From Rhizobium deserti (GTDB taxonomy: Bacteria > Pseudomonadota > Alphaproteobacteria > Rhizobiales > Rhizobiaceae), in the NCBI RefSeq assembly GCF_004358025.1, contig NZ_SMTL01000001.1:372001-436000 (forward strand): a DNA stretch of 64,000 nucleotides, in the 5' to 3' direction. Position numbers and translations under genes: made by a program. Under the pieces are notes generated by a model. The model ran no database searches, was not told the DNA's origin, and was given only the letters and a program-made list of their open reading frames with translations. Below are positions 28,475-37,987 of the stretch, in pieces (position 1 is the stretch's first letter; each line of letters opens with the position of its first letter).

Positions 28475-28478
28475 CGGC

Positions 28479-28937
28479 TCAGACTGCCCCTTGGCCTCGA
28501 TAGCCCGGCGGCGCCTCGTTGAGCAGAGCCCAGAACACGCCCAGATCCTGAATAGCTTTGAAGAATTCGTTGAACTCGACGGGTTTGACTACAAAAGCAT
28601 TAACGCCAAGAGCATAGCTCTGCACCAGATCCTGCTCCTCGCGAGATGAAGTCAGCATAACGATCGGGATATGACGAAGCCTTTCATCCTTTTTGACACG
28701 TTCGAGCACCTCAAGTCCGTCAATTTTCGGAAGCTTGAGATCAAGCAGCACAACGCTTGGATCCCCCTCTGCGCGGCCTGAATGCACACCTTCGCTAAAC
28801 AGGTAGGCCAGGGCTTCGGCGCCATCGCGGGCGACTATGATTTCATTGGCCAACTGGCACTTTTCGAGCGCCGCCAGTGTCAGTTCGAGATCCCGTGGGC
28901 TATCTTCCACCAGGAGTATGGGACGTATTTCAGGCAA
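28479..28937 (-). CDS. Rcp1-type response regulator of the bacteriophytochrome
   Basis: A 152-residue single receiver of the large phytochrome-associated type: ILLVEDSPRDLELTL, DPSVVLLDLKLPKIDGLEVL with the acceptor aspartate, PIVMLTSSREEQD, and NAFVVKPVEFNEFF. I prefer the TTG at 28937, which has GAAAGG upstream and overlaps the bphP stop by eight bases; the ATG at 28979 would add 14 residues that are unlike the family. It is the likely phosphate acceptor of the BphP kinase. Confidence 0.85.
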   Translation of the reverse strand: MPEIRPILLVEDSPRDLELTLAALEKCQLANEIIVARDGAEALAYLFSEGVHSGRAEGDPSVVLLDLKLPKIDGLEVLERVKKDERLRHIPIVMLTSSREEQDLVQSYALGVNAFVVKPVEFNEFFKAIQDLGVFWALLNEAPPGYRGQGAV

Positions 28938-31128
28938 ATGCCCGACCTTTCTTTTCAGGATTTGGCAAAGCGAACACAAAGGAAGCTCCCTTGTCGACTT
29001 CGCCCGTTGCGGTGATGCTGCCGTTATGGCGATCTAGAATGCGTCGCACAAGAGCAAGCCCGATGCCGGTACCCTCAAAATCTTCCGCTCTCTGAAGACG
29101 CTGGAAAACGCCGAACAGCTTGCTTGCATAAGCCATGTCGAAGCCGACACCGTTATCAGTGACCTTGAACGAGGTTATTTGGTCAGCAAAGGATCCCTCG
29201 ATCGTGATCTTTGCTGGGCTCCGCGGCCGCGTATATTTGACGGCGTTATCAACCAGATTGTACCAGACCTGACGAAGAAGCGTCGCATCGCCCCAGGCAT
29301 CCGGCAGCTTGTCGATCGACCATTCGATCTCCCGGTCCGACGCGGTGATCATGACGCTTTTCACGACCTCGGCGACAAGCTTATTCATGTCGACCTGTTT
29401 CTTCACAATCGTTGCCCGGCCAAGCTGCGAGAAGCTGAGGAGATCATCAACGAGCCGGCCGGCCGCAAGAGCCGATTCAGATATCGTTTCTAGATAATGC
29501 CGGGATTTCGGATCGAGCTCGCTCTCGCGCTCCCTTAGCAATTGCGCAAAACCGACAATGTGCCTGAACGGCGCGCGCAGATCGTGCGACACCGAGTAAG
29601 AAAAAGCTTCCAGCTCCTTGTTTGAGCGTTGCAGCTCGCTGGAAAGCTCGGCAAGTTCTTCGGCCTTGCGGAGAACGATGCCGACAATTGCACCACGCAG
29701 GTCACGCGCAGCGGAAAGCTGTGCCTCGGTCCAAGGCACCGCTTGTAGGCTGACCTGTTCGCGCCAGGCGTCGAAAGATTTTCGAGGATGGATACGCCCC
29801 TCCTCCCGCACGATCTTGTGCGGGTTGCCACCCCACTGGACCGTACGAACCGCTTCAGGTCGGAACCAGATCAGCCAGCTGGCGTAGAGTTCGGAAATGC
29901 GAATTGCGATGATTCCGCTCGCCTCGCTCGCAAAAGCCTCGCCTTGTGGAAACTCCGCCGCTAGCGAATTCGTGCTGACGATATCCTGATCTTCTTTGGT
30001 CTTCAGCCATTCCAGGATTGCCCTGACGTTTCGTTCGGCCGGCACCGCGCCAACGGCAGCGTAGTTGTCTTCGGTGATGATTGCTGCACCCGAAGCACCG
30101 ACCTGCGCCAGAAGATCCTCAGGAGCTTGTACAAGTCCCTCCGACCAGCTGGAAGCTGCAGCCATGGATGCAAGAAGGCGGGCGGAAATACGGCTAAGCT
30201 CGACGCGGTTGGCGGCGTCCTCCCCGTGAACCTGCGCAGCGATGCGCATGGCAAGCGACTGGACGATGAAGTCACAGGCGTCCCGGATTGTGCCTGCAAC
30301 TGTGTGGGCCTTTGCACTGTGGCAGGACACCAGGCCCCAAAGTCTGCCGTCGACCATCACGGATACGGACATGGAAGCGGCAGTGCCCATATTGCGCATA
30401 TATTCGATATGGACAGGCGATACGCTGCGCAGCTGCGCCTGGCTCAGGTCTACCGGCTCGCCTGTTTCCGGATCGTTAGCCGGTTCTATCGCAATGGGCT
30501 CATAATATGCGTCGGGAATGATGCGGACCCGGTTGGAGGCGTAAAGAGCCCTCGCCTGCGCAGGAATGTCAGCGGCCGGAAAACGAAGATCGAGATAAGA
30601 AGGCAGATTTCCGTTTCCCGCCTCGGCCACAACATGGCCGTTCCAATCGGGATCGAAGCGGTAGACCAGAACGCGATCGAAACCGGTCAGCTCACGGATG
30701 AAATCAGCCGCCGCTTGAAGAGATCCATTCGGATCCGGCCGAGTCGACAGGATCTCGACAAAGCCTCTCAAGCGCGAGAACAAGCCTTCCAGTGGCCTTG
30801 TATCTGCGCGTTCCGCTTCGAGGATGATAGAGTGCCCGGACCTGTGGGCCGTGAACTGGAGATCTCCTTCGACGGAGTTCGACTGGAAGACCGGCGCCGA
30901 CGATGCATACCACTCTCTGATGGCAGCCACGAGCGGCGCCAAGCGACCGCCTATAGGCCGACCAATCGCAACCTCCTCGCCGAAAAATTCCAAGGCATTG
31001 CGGCTTGCATGGACCACAGCCATATCGGCCGGTCGCAGAACGACAAGCGCGCCATGAGGCTGTATGGCTCCGGGAATATGAATCGGCTCCCTTGAACAGG
31101 CTTCAAGGTCTGACTCGGATCGGCTCAC
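28930..31128 (-). CDS. bphP: Bacteriophytochrome histidine kinase
   Basis: A 732-residue red/far-red light sensor. The biliverdin-binding cysteine is Cys11 in EACSREPIHIPGAIQPHG, in the N-terminal extension as in bacterial phytochromes. It is followed by PAS (about 20-115), GAF (about 130-300, with FPAADIPAQARALY and WGLVSCHSAKAH), PHY with the tongue motif PRKSF, then HisKA (SYSVSHDLRAPFRHIVGF) and HATPase. The GTG start has GAGGA eight bases upstream. It is first of three genes with an Rcp1-type regulator and a receiver-HWE kinase. No heme oxygenase gene is adjacent, so biliverdin must come from elsewhere. Confidence 0.94.
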   Translation of the reverse strand: MSRSESDLEACSREPIHIPGAIQPHGALVVLRPADMAVVHASRNALEFFGEEVAIGRPIGGRLAPLVAAIREWYASSAPVFQSNSVEGDLQFTAHRSGHSIILEAERADTRPLEGLFSRLRGFVEILSTRPDPNGSLQAAADFIRELTGFDRVLVYRFDPDWNGHVVAEAGNGNLPSYLDLRFPAADIPAQARALYASNRVRIIPDAYYEPIAIEPANDPETGEPVDLSQAQLRSVSPVHIEYMRNMGTAASMSVSVMVDGRLWGLVSCHSAKAHTVAGTIRDACDFIVQSLAMRIAAQVHGEDAANRVELSRISARLLASMAAASSWSEGLVQAPEDLLAQVGASGAAIITEDNYAAVGAVPAERNVRAILEWLKTKEDQDIVSTNSLAAEFPQGEAFASEASGIIAIRISELYASWLIWFRPEAVRTVQWGGNPHKIVREEGRIHPRKSFDAWREQVSLQAVPWTEAQLSAARDLRGAIVGIVLRKAEELAELSSELQRSNKELEAFSYSVSHDLRAPFRHIVGFAQLLRERESELDPKSRHYLETISESALAAGRLVDDLLSFSQLGRATIVKKQVDMNKLVAEVVKSVMITASDREIEWSIDKLPDAWGDATLLRQVWYNLVDNAVKYTRPRSPAKITIEGSFADQITSFKVTDNGVGFDMAYASKLFGVFQRLQRAEDFEGTGIGLALVRRILDRHNGSITATGEVDKGASFVFALPNPEKKGRAFA

Positions 31129-31287
31129 CTATCGGTCCTCGACTGTTACGCTATAAACGATAGTGCTCCGCGTGAAGCGCATCCATTGGGCTAGTTCAAC
31201 GAGCTCTGGCCGGTCACAATGCGAAGATAGTCACCGGGGCGACAAAGTAAACCGTTGCATGGACGAGAAGGAATAGCGCTTTAGCTT

Positions 31288-32055
31288 TCAGAGGACGGCG
31301 CTCATGCCGCCGTCGACGTAGATGATCTGCCCATTGACGTAGTCCGAGGCCGAGGAGGCAAGGAAAACCGCAGCTCCCACCAGTTCCTCCGGTTTTCCCC
31401 AACGGCGCGCGGGCGCTCTTGTCTTGACCCAATCGTTGAACTGCGGATTGTCGATAAGAGCTTGGTTCATGTCGGTTATCATGTAACCAGGTCCGATGGC
31501 ATTGACCTGTATGCCTTCCGCCGCCCATTCCGCCGCCATGGCCTGCGTCAGAAGCTTGATGCCCCCCTTTGCCGCCGTATAGGGCGCGACGGTTGCACGT
31601 CCCAATCCACTCATCAACGAGCCGATATTAACCACCTTGCCGCGCCGGCGCGGCAGCATGCGCTTGGCGGCTTCGCGGCCGACCAGGAAAGCGCTCGTCA
31701 GATTGGTATCGATCACCGTCTGCCATTCCTGGGCGGACAGTTCGACGATTGGTTTGCGAAGCTGGATGCCCGCATTGTTAACGAGGATATCGACCTCTAT
31801 ACTTTGCCCGTCCATCTGTCGAAACGCTGAGACAACGGATGCCTCGTCGGCTACATCGAAGGGCAAGGCACGCGCTGCCAAGCCTTCCTCAGCCATTTCC
31901 AAAGCAGCACTTTCGCATCTTGGTTTGTCGATGCCATTGAGGATCACCGAGGCCCCGGCTTCCGCCAGGCCTTTGGCAATAGCTCTTCCCAGACCACGCG
32001 AGGAGCCGGTGACCAGGGCAGTCCTGCCTTCCAGGCTGAATAAGGTGTTCGGCAT
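31288..32055 (-). CDS. Short-chain dehydrogenase, gluconate 5-dehydrogenase-like
   Basis: A 255-residue NAD(P)-dependent oxidoreductase. The cofactor motif is TGSSRGLGRAIA, followed by NNAGIQ, the catalytic serine region VVNIGSLMSGLG, and Y-x3-K in YTAAKGGIK. It resembles gluconate 5-dehydrogenase and related sugar-acid reductases. The ATG at 32055 has AGGAG upstream; an upstream ATG at 32124 is unlikely. It follows frcK by 82 bases on the same strand and may belong to the fructose operon, though its substrate is unknown. Confidence 0.87.
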   Translation of the reverse strand: MPNTLFSLEGRTALVTGSSRGLGRAIAKGLAEAGASVILNGIDKPRCESAALEMAEEGLAARALPFDVADEASVVSAFRQMDGQSIEVDILVNNAGIQLRKPIVELSAQEWQTVIDTNLTSAFLVGREAAKRMLPRRRGKVVNIGSLMSGLGRATVAPYTAAKGGIKLLTQAMAAEWAAEGIQVNAIGPGYMITDMNQALIDNPQFNDWVKTRAPARRWGKPEELVGAAVFLASSASDYVNGQIIYVDGGMSAVL

Positions 32056-32137
32056 GCTGGCTCCTGTTGGCAAACCGTAGAAGGAAAAAATATCCGGCCC
32101 GCTCCGAAGCAGCAACCGGTTCAACCTGCGCGCACCA

Positions 32138-32776
32138 TCAAAGGTCCAAGGCCCAGTCGTTCATCACCAGATCTGCACCTGCAGACTTGGACAGAACCAG
32201 TCGAACATTCGGCAGGTCGTTCTCATAGACCTTGGTCCGCAGCGCCTCGTCGGCCAGACCGTAATGGTGCCAGCGGGCAATCAGCCGCCGTTCCAGCTCC
32301 TCAAGCGGCGGCGAAAGCATGACGGCGTAATCGAACAGTGACCTGAGTTCCGCCCACCTGTCCTGCTGCAGAAGCAGGTAATTGCCCTCGATGACGATGA
32401 AGCGGTGGCTCGGCAATACCACTCTCGCGGCAGCAATGGCGAGCTCCCGATCGCGATCGAAGACCGGTACCAGGACTTCTTCCTCGGCCGCCTTGACAGC
32501 TCTCAAGATGTCGATGAAGCCGCGCAGATCGAATGTCTGCGGCGACCCTTTGCGGGCAAGCAGCCCCCGTTGCACAAGAACATGATTGTCCATGTGGAAG
32601 CCGTCCATCGGCAGCACTTCGGCAGTTTCGCCAAGCGCTGCCAGCCGGTGAGCCAGAGCATCAGCCAGGGTGGATTTGCCGGCTCCAGGCGGTCCGGCGA
32701 CGGCGACCAGGAAGCGCCGTGCATCGGCAGCCTTGCCCAGGATGCCGTCGCAGACGTCATCGATCGTCATGCTCAT
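32138..32776 (-). CDS. frcK: FrcK, kinase-like P-loop protein of the fructose operon
   Basis: A 212-residue P-loop protein of the uridine kinase/pantothenate kinase type, with Walker A GPPGAGKSTLADAL (about 28-41), then DGFHMDN and FIVIEGNYLLL. In Sinorhizobium the frcBCAK operon ends with such a putative kinase gene. Its ATG overlaps the frcA stop (ATGA). The exact substrate has not been established from sequence. Confidence 0.87.
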   Translation of the reverse strand: MSMTIDDVCDGILGKAADARRFLVAVAGPPGAGKSTLADALAHRLAALGETAEVLPMDGFHMDNHVLVQRGLLARKGSPQTFDLRGFIDILRAVKAAEEEVLVPVFDRDRELAIAAARVVLPSHRFIVIEGNYLLLQQDRWAELRSLFDYAVMLSPPLEELERRLIARWHHYGLADEALRTKVYENDLPNVRLVLSKSAGADLVMNDWALDL

Positions 32777-33555
32777 GCCGGAACAGCTTCCGCCTCCACC
32801 GAGCGGGCACCGGTCATCAGTGCCACGGCATCGGACATGGTATACTGCTTCGGATCGATGACCGTCAGCCTTTTCCCCAAACGGTGGATGTGGATCCGGT
32901 CAGCGACTTCGAAAACATGCGGCATATTGTGGGAAATTAGCACGATCGGGATGCCTCGGGATCGGACGTCGGAAATGAGCTCCAGCACGCGCCGGCTTTC
33001 CTTCACACCAAGCGCCGCCGTCGGCTCATCGAGAATGATGACCCGTGATCCGAAGGCTGCAGCACGGGCGACTGCGACGCCCTGCCGCTGGCCGCCGGAC
33101 AATGTTTCAACGGCCTGGTTAATGTTCTGGATGGTCATCAGCCCGAGTTCCGAGAGCTTTTCGCGGGCGATCTTCTCCATGGCACCGTGGTCCAGCTTGC
33201 GCAGGAACTTACCCATGAAGCCCTGTGCCCGGATTTCTCGCCCGAGGAACATGTTGTCGGCGATCGACAGGGCCGGCGAAAGCGCAAGGTTCTGGTAGAC
33301 CGTCTCGATGCCCGCCTTACGAGCGTCGTTGGGAGAGGCGAACTGGATCGGTCGGCCCTCCATGCGGATTTCGCCTTCGTCGGGCCGGATGGCGCCCGAA
33401 ATCGCCTTGATCAAGGAGGACTTGCCGGCGCCGTTGTCTCCAATGACGGCAAGGATTTCGCCCGGATAGAGATCGAAATCAGCGTGATCGAGTGCGGTAA
33501 CACGGCCGTAGCGCTTTACAAGGCCGCGAGCGGTCAGGATTGGTTCGATAGCCAT
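32773..33555 (-). CDS. frcA: FrcA, ATPase of the fructose ABC importer
   Basis: A 260-residue single-domain ABC ATPase. Walker A is GDNGAGKSS (about 39-47), the Q-loop is in YQNLAL, the signature is LSGGQRQGVAVARA, and Walker B is VIILDEPTAALG. Unlike most sugar importers of this class it has one ATPase domain, as does Sinorhizobium FrcA (260 residues). The ATG at 33555 shares one base with the frcC stop; the frame is open further upstream but that part lies in frcC. Confidence 0.92.
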   Translation of the reverse strand: MAIEPILTARGLVKRYGRVTALDHADFDLYPGEILAVIGDNGAGKSSLIKAISGAIRPDEGEIRMEGRPIQFASPNDARKAGIETVYQNLALSPALSIADNMFLGREIRAQGFMGKFLRKLDHGAMEKIAREKLSELGLMTIQNINQAVETLSGGQRQGVAVARAAAFGSRVIILDEPTAALGVKESRRVLELISDVRSRGIPIVLISHNMPHVFEVADRIHIHRLGKRLTVIDPKQYTMSDAVALMTGARSVEAEAVPA

Positions 33556-34634
33556 CAGCTTGCTGCCTTTCTGATCCATTGATCCACTGCGACGGCGAGA
33601 ATGATCAGCACGCCGATAAGGAGATAGGTCCACTGCACATCGGTACCCAGCATGCGAAGCCCGAATGAGAAGACGCCGACGATCAGCGCGCCGAACACCA
33701 TTCCGAGGATCGAGCCGCGTCCGCCGAAAAGCGATATGCCGCCGATCACTACTGCGGTGATGGATTCGATATTGGCGAACTGTCCAACCGTTGGCGAGAC
33801 CGAGCCGTTGCGGCCGATCGACGCCCAGCCCGCAAGAGCGCAGATCACGCCGGCCAGCACGTAAACTGAAACCAGCATGCGCTTGACGTTGACGCCGGAA
33901 AGCTCTGCCGCATCGGGATCGTCGCCAACCGCATAAAGGTGGCGTCCCCAGGCCGTCTGGTTGAGGACATACCACAGCAGCGCGACCAGCAGCACCATGG
34001 CAACGACGCCATAGGTAAAGACGGCTCCGCCCAGCCGGAAATTATTGCCGAGAAACTGCAGAAGCGGCGCCGTTGCGCCAATCTCCTGGGAGCGGATTGT
34101 CTCGTTCGCCGAATACAGGAAATTGCTCGCCAGCACGATCTGCCACATGCCGAGCGTCACGATGAAGGGCGGCAGCTTCATGCGGGCTATGAGGAAGCCG
34201 TTGATGAAGCCGCACAGAGCGCCGACAGCAAAGCCGCAAGGAATGGCGATTTCGACGGGTACTCCATATCGAAACACCATCTGTCCCATGACAACCGAGG
34301 ACAGGACCATGATGGCGCCGACGGAAAGATCGATACCCGCCGTCATGATCACCAAGGTCTGCGCCGCACCGACAATGCCCGTGATCGCTACCTGCTGCAG
34401 GATCAGCGTCAAGGAAAAGGCGTTGAAAAATTTGCCGCCGAGAAGAATGCCGAAGATGATCAGCGACGTGACGAGCACGATCAGCGACACTGCCGACGGG
34501 CTGGAGTGCAGGAAATTCCTGAACTTCTGTACGACCGACTTGTCGCCCGTATCGAAGGACGCAACTTCGACTGCACTATCCCTCAGGACTTTTTCATAAT
34601 CGTGGTGCGGCGCCGCCGCAGTTGGCTCGCTCAT
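33555..34634 (-). CDS. frcC: FrcC, permease of the fructose ABC importer
   Basis: A 359-residue membrane protein of the ribose/fructose permease family (BPD_transp_2) with eight to ten hydrophobic segments from about residue 50 on. Typical blocks are GIVGAAQTLVIMTAGIDLSVGAIM, GALCGFINGFLIARMKLPPFIVTLGM and AVVIGGISLFGGRGSILG. The N-terminal 45 residues are cytosolic and hydrophilic. It is separated from frcB by 144 bases that hold a GC-rich hairpin. Confidence 0.93.
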   Translation of the reverse strand: MSEPTAAAPHHDYEKVLRDSAVEVASFDTGDKSVVQKFRNFLHSSPSAVSLIVLVTSLIIFGILLGGKFFNAFSLTLILQQVAITGIVGAAQTLVIMTAGIDLSVGAIMVLSSVVMGQMVFRYGVPVEIAIPCGFAVGALCGFINGFLIARMKLPPFIVTLGMWQIVLASNFLYSANETIRSQEIGATAPLLQFLGNNFRLGGAVFTYGVVAMVLLVALLWYVLNQTAWGRHLYAVGDDPDAAELSGVNVKRMLVSVYVLAGVICALAGWASIGRNGSVSPTVGQFANIESITAVVIGGISLFGGRGSILGMVFGALIVGVFSFGLRMLGTDVQWTYLLIGVLIILAVAVDQWIRKAAS

Positions 34635-34737
34635 GAAGCTCCTCCACTTAAGCCCTTGCCGCTAACGTTTGCGCTGCAGGGGCCACTTCGGTACGAGTGG
34701 CTGGATGCGCAGGCGCTGCCTTTGGCATGGCGTTGAG

Positions 34738-34761
34738 GCGGGGAGAGCTAGCCCTCCCCGC
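34738..34761 (-). repeat. GC-rich hairpin between frcB and frcC
   Basis: GCGGGGAG, an 8-nt loop and CTCCCCGC form a perfect 8-bp stem just after the frcB stop codon. No T run follows, so it is more likely a message-stabilising or processing hairpin that raises binding-protein output over permease output than a full terminator. Confidence 0.55.
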
Positions 34762-34778
34762 GGTTGATCAAAGGACCG

Positions 34779-35804
34779 TCAGCCCCAGCACTTGCCGAGT
34801 GCTTCCTTTGTGGCGATGGACTTGATGCTGGACACCGGCTTGTCGGTTACAAGCGTCACGCCCGTGTCGAAAAAGTCCTTGCCTGCGGTCGGCTTCGGCT
34901 TTTCGCCGCTGTCGGCGAACTTCTTGATCGCTTCAATGCCGAGCGCCGCCATCTGCAGCGGATATTGCTGCGACGTTGCGCCGATCACGCCTTCAGCGAC
35001 GTTCTTGACGCCGGGGCACCCACCGTCAACTGAAACGACGAGAACGTCTTTCTCGCGGCCGACCGCCTTCAGCGCTTCATAAGCGCCTGCCGCTGCCGGT
35101 TCATTGATCGTGTGGACGACATTGATGGTGGGATCCTTCTGGAGAAGGTTTTCCATGGCTGTACGCCCACCCTCTTCATTGCCGTTGGTCACGTCATGTC
35201 CGACGATGCGAGGGTCGTTTTCATCGCCGATCCGGTTGGCATCCTTGGTGTCGATGCCAAAGCCCATCATGAAGCCCTGGTCGCGCAGGATGTCTACGGA
35301 GGGCTGCGATGGGGTGAGGTCGAGGAAGGCGACCTTCGCGTCCTTTGCCTTGTCGCCGAGCGTTTCTTTCGCCCATTGGCCGATCAGCTTTCCGGCCAGC
35401 AGATTGTCGGTCGCAAACGTCATGTCAGCGGCGTCGATCGGCTCCAACGGCGTATCGAGGGCGATCACCAGCATGCCGGCGTCGCGCGCTTTCTTGAGGT
35501 TCGGTACGATGCCCTTGGTGTCCGAGGCGGTGATCAGGATGCCCTTTGCGCCGTCTGCGATACAGGTTTCGATGGCGGCAACCTGGCTTTCGCTGTCACC
35601 ATCGATTTTGCCGGCATAGGATTTCAGCGTCACGCCAAGCTCTTTCGCCTTGGCCGCGGCGCCTTCCTTCATCTTCACGAAGAATGGATTCGTATCCGTC
35701 TTGGTAATCAGGCAGGCGGACACATCCGCAGCAGAGGCAGGCGCGGCAAAGGCCACGCCCATGGCAAGCGCGGCAACAGCCGCAGAAAGAATTGATTTCG
35801 TCAT
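34779..35804 (-). CDS. frcB: FrcB, periplasmic fructose-binding protein
   Basis: A 341-residue binding protein with signal peptide [25 protein letters not shown]. From memory it is very close to Sinorhizobium FrcB along its length, including the early block [31 protein letters not shown], the [19 protein letters not shown] segment and the C-terminal KCWG. It delivers fructose (also mannose and ribose in the known system) to FrcC/FrcA. It is the first gene of the operon, with a TTGACA promoter about 110-140 bases upstream. Confidence 0.94.
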   Translation of the reverse strand: MTKSILSAAVAALAMGVAFAAPASAADVSACLITKTDTNPFFVKMKEGAAAKAKELGVTLKSYAGKIDGDSESQVAAIETCIADGAKGILITASDTKGIVPNLKKARDAGMLVIALDTPLEPIDAADMTFATDNLLAGKLIGQWAKETLGDKAKDAKVAFLDLTPSQPSVDILRDQGFMMGFGIDTKDANRIGDENDPRIVGHDVTNGNEEGGRTAMENLLQKDPTINVVHTINEPAAAGAYEALKAVGREKDVLVVSVDGGCPGVKNVAEGVIGATSQQYPLQMAALGIEAIKKFADSGEKPKPTAGKDFFDTGVTLVTDKPVSSIKSIATKEALGKCWG

Positions 35805-35916
35805 TTTTAATCCTCCCAGGAAAATTGGATTGAAGGGTTATGTCACCCTCACAGATGCGGTTCCGGACCGGTTTCCGCTAAAGCTTCCTCCAAGCCTCCG
35901 CATCTTTCACGCAGTC

Positions 35917-35971
35917 ATTAATCTCCATGAACAGAAGCTTGTCAATAAATAAATCCGGTTGAATTATTTAT
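35917..35971 (-). promoter_or_regulatory. frcB promoter with overlapping operator-like inverted repeat
   Basis: On the minus strand TTGACA (35945-35940) and, 17 bases on, ATTAAT (35922-35917) form a good sigma-70 promoter for frcB. ATAAATAA-N11-TTATTTAT (35945-35971) is a perfect 8-bp inverted repeat touching the -35 box. It resembles the A/T-rich sites of ROK-family repressors, and the divergent frcR product is such a protein. Confidence 0.6.
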
Positions 35972-35987
35972 CTGGGCCGCGTAGAAA
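35959..35987 (+). promoter_or_regulatory. Candidate frcR promoter overlapping the same inverted repeat
   Basis: TTGAAT (35959-35964) and TAGAAA (35982-35987) are separated by 17 bases on the plus strand. The -35 part lies inside the inverted repeat, so the repressor could also control its own gene. Confidence 0.45.
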
Positions 35988-36018
35988 TTGCCGGACATGG
36001 CTCCGGGAGGCAGGCCGA

Positions 36019-37239
36019 ATGTCCATTGATAACACTGTCCATCCACCGTCCCACGTCAGTTCGTCGGGAGGCGCCAACCAGGTGCGGGTACGAGCCTATA
36101 ACGAGCGGCTTATCCTCTCTCTCGTGCGGCTCTATGGCTCGCTGTCAAAGGCTGAGATTGCTCGGCGAAGCGGACTTTCGGCGCAAACGGCGTCCGTTAT
36201 TATGAGGTCCCTGGAAAAGGAAGGCATGATCTTGCGCGGCAATCCGGTCCGGGGGCGGGTCGGCCAGCCTTCCATCCCGATGCAGCTCAACGCCGATGCG
36301 GTTTATTCGTTTGGTGTCAAGATCGGCCGCCGCAGCGCGGACCTGGTGCTCATGGATTTCATCGGGAATGTCCGCATGCAGTTGCACGAGACTTTCCCCT
36401 ATCCCCTGCCCGGTCAGATCATGGCCTTCATCACCAATGGCATCGCCAGCCTAGAGGCGCAGATCGACGAACAGCAAAGGAGCCGGATCGCCGGCATCGG
36501 CATTGCCGCACCGTTCGAGCTCTGGAACTGGACCGGCGAGGTCGGCGCCCCGGAAGGTGCCATGGATGCCTGGCGAAACTTCGATCTCCAGTCCGAAATC
36601 GCAGCCAAGATCTCCTATCCGGTATTTCTGCAGAACGACGCCACGAGCGCATGTGGTGCAGAACTGGTTTTCGGCAAGGGCTCGGCTTATCCGGACTTCA
36701 TCTATCTCTTTATCGGCTCCTTTATCGGCGGCGGGATCGTCCTCAATTCTGCGATCTTCTCCGGCCGGACGGGAACGGCCGGAGCCGTCGGCCCACTCCC
36801 TGTGCGCGGCAAGAATGGCGAGCATCGCCAGCTTCTGGAAATCGCTTCGATATTCGTGCTGGAACGCATGCTACGCGAACGAAACATAGACCCGCAGCCG
36901 CTCTGGTATTCAGCCGATCAGTGGATCGATTTTGGCGAGCCCCTGGAGGCATGGATCCAGGACAGCGCCAAGGCGCTCGCTCAGGCAATTGTTGCAGCCG
37001 CCTCCATCATCGATTTCAGTGCCGCCGTGATCGACGGCGGCTTTCCCGGCTGGGTTCGGCAGCGCCTCGTGAAGGCGACGATCGCCGAGGTGGTCCGCCT
37101 GGATCTTCAGGGGGTCGTCATGCCACAGATCGTCGAAGGATCCGTCGGCGACCAGGCACGCGCCATCGGCGGCGCAAGCCTGCCCATATTTGCGCGCTAC
37201 CTGACCGACCAGAACGTCCTGTTCAAGGACCTGAGCTGA
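36019..37239 (+). CDS. frcR: FrcR, ROK-family transcriptional repressor
   Basis: A 406-residue regulator with an N-terminal winged helix (about 25-85: LVRLYGSLSKAEIARRSGLSAQTASVIMRSLEKEGMI) joined to a ROK kinase-like sugar-sensing domain (about 95-390, with IGIAAPFELW, LQNDATSACGAELVFG and FIGGGIVLN). The zinc-binding cysteine cluster of active ROK kinases is not seen, so it senses rather than phosphorylates. The ATG at 36019 has CGGGAGG upstream. It diverges from frcBCAK and should repress it until fructose or a derivative is bound. Its 3' end overlaps the convergent PAP2 gene by 17 bases. Confidence 0.9.
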   Translation: MSIDNTVHPPSHVSSSGGANQVRVRAYNERLILSLVRLYGSLSKAEIARRSGLSAQTASVIMRSLEKEGMILRGNPVRGRVGQPSIPMQLNADAVYSFGVKIGRRSADLVLMDFIGNVRMQLHETFPYPLPGQIMAFITNGIASLEAQIDEQQRSRIAGIGIAAPFELWNWTGEVGAPEGAMDAWRNFDLQSEIAAKISYPVFLQNDATSACGAELVFGKGSAYPDFIYLFIGSFIGGGIVLNSAIFSGRTGTAGAVGPLPVRGKNGEHRQLLEIASIFVLERMLRERNIDPQPLWYSADQWIDFGEPLEAWIQDSAKALAQAIVAAASIIDFSAAVIDGGFPGWVRQRLVKATIAEVVRLDLQGVVMPQIVEGSVGDQARAIGGASLPIFARYLTDQNVLFKDLS

Positions 37240-37963
37240 CGTCCGGCTGTTCAGGAACAGCCGGTTTTGCGGAAATGAACCGCCGCGACACCAGCCAGCA
37301 TCCCGCGGCCCAGGTCGCACCGGCACACCATCCTCCCAGCACGTCTGTCGGATAGTGGACGCCAAGATAGATGCGGCTGATGCCGATCAAAAGCGTCAGC
37401 AGGATGCCGGTTCCGAGCAAGAAAATCCGCGTCGACCGGTATTCTTCCGCGCGCGAAAGCAGAGCCGCAAGCGTCAGATATGTCACCGCAGACAACATGG
37501 CGTGGCCGCTGGGGAAGCTCATATTGTGCACTTCCACCAGATGCGGCACGATGTCCGGGCGCGGTCTGGCGATACCAAGCTTGGCCACCTGGCTCACCAG
37601 CCAGCCGCCGAGGATGGACAGGAACATGAAGACGGCGATTTCCCGGCGGCGGCCAAGCAGCAGATAGGTGGTGGCGAGGATCGTCATCAGCGACAGGACG
37701 GTGGTGCCGCCGAGCGCTGTGATGTCGTTCATCGCGTGGTTCAGCCAGTAGGGGCCGATGGGCGTCCCCAAATCCCCCGGCACCCGCAGCCCCAGCAATA
37801 TCCGCTCGTCGAAAGCATGCGTCTCACCTTCGCTGACTTCGCTGGCAAGGCTCAGGAACAGGAAAAGGCCGCCGGCAATCACGCCGAAGGTCATCAGCCC
37901 GATTGGCTCGAAAGTCATGAACCGATCGATGATCCTTTGTCTGAAGCGATGATGAAATTGCAT
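37223..37963 (-). CDS. PAP2-family membrane phosphatase
   Basis: A 246-residue integral membrane phosphatase. The three PAP2 motifs are KLGIARPRP, SFPSGHAM and SRIYLGVHYPTDVLGGW, with catalytic histidines in the last two. Six hydrophobic segments are visible. Such enzymes remove phosphate from lipid phosphates, undecaprenyl pyrophosphate or phosphatidylglycerol phosphate; the substrate cannot be told. It lies 24 bases behind the DUF1206 gene on the same strand and may share its stress promoter. Confidence 0.9.
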   Translation of the reverse strand: MQFHHRFRQRIIDRFMTFEPIGLMTFGVIAGGLFLFLSLASEVSEGETHAFDERILLGLRVPGDLGTPIGPYWLNHAMNDITALGGTTVLSLMTILATTYLLLGRRREIAVFMFLSILGGWLVSQVAKLGIARPRPDIVPHLVEVHNMSFPSGHAMLSAVTYLTLAALLSRAEEYRSTRIFLLGTGILLTLLIGISRIYLGVHYPTDVLGGWCAGATWAAGCWLVSRRFISAKPAVPEQPDVSSGP

Positions 37964-37987
37964 GTCCTTGCTGCCTCACTCTTGTCG

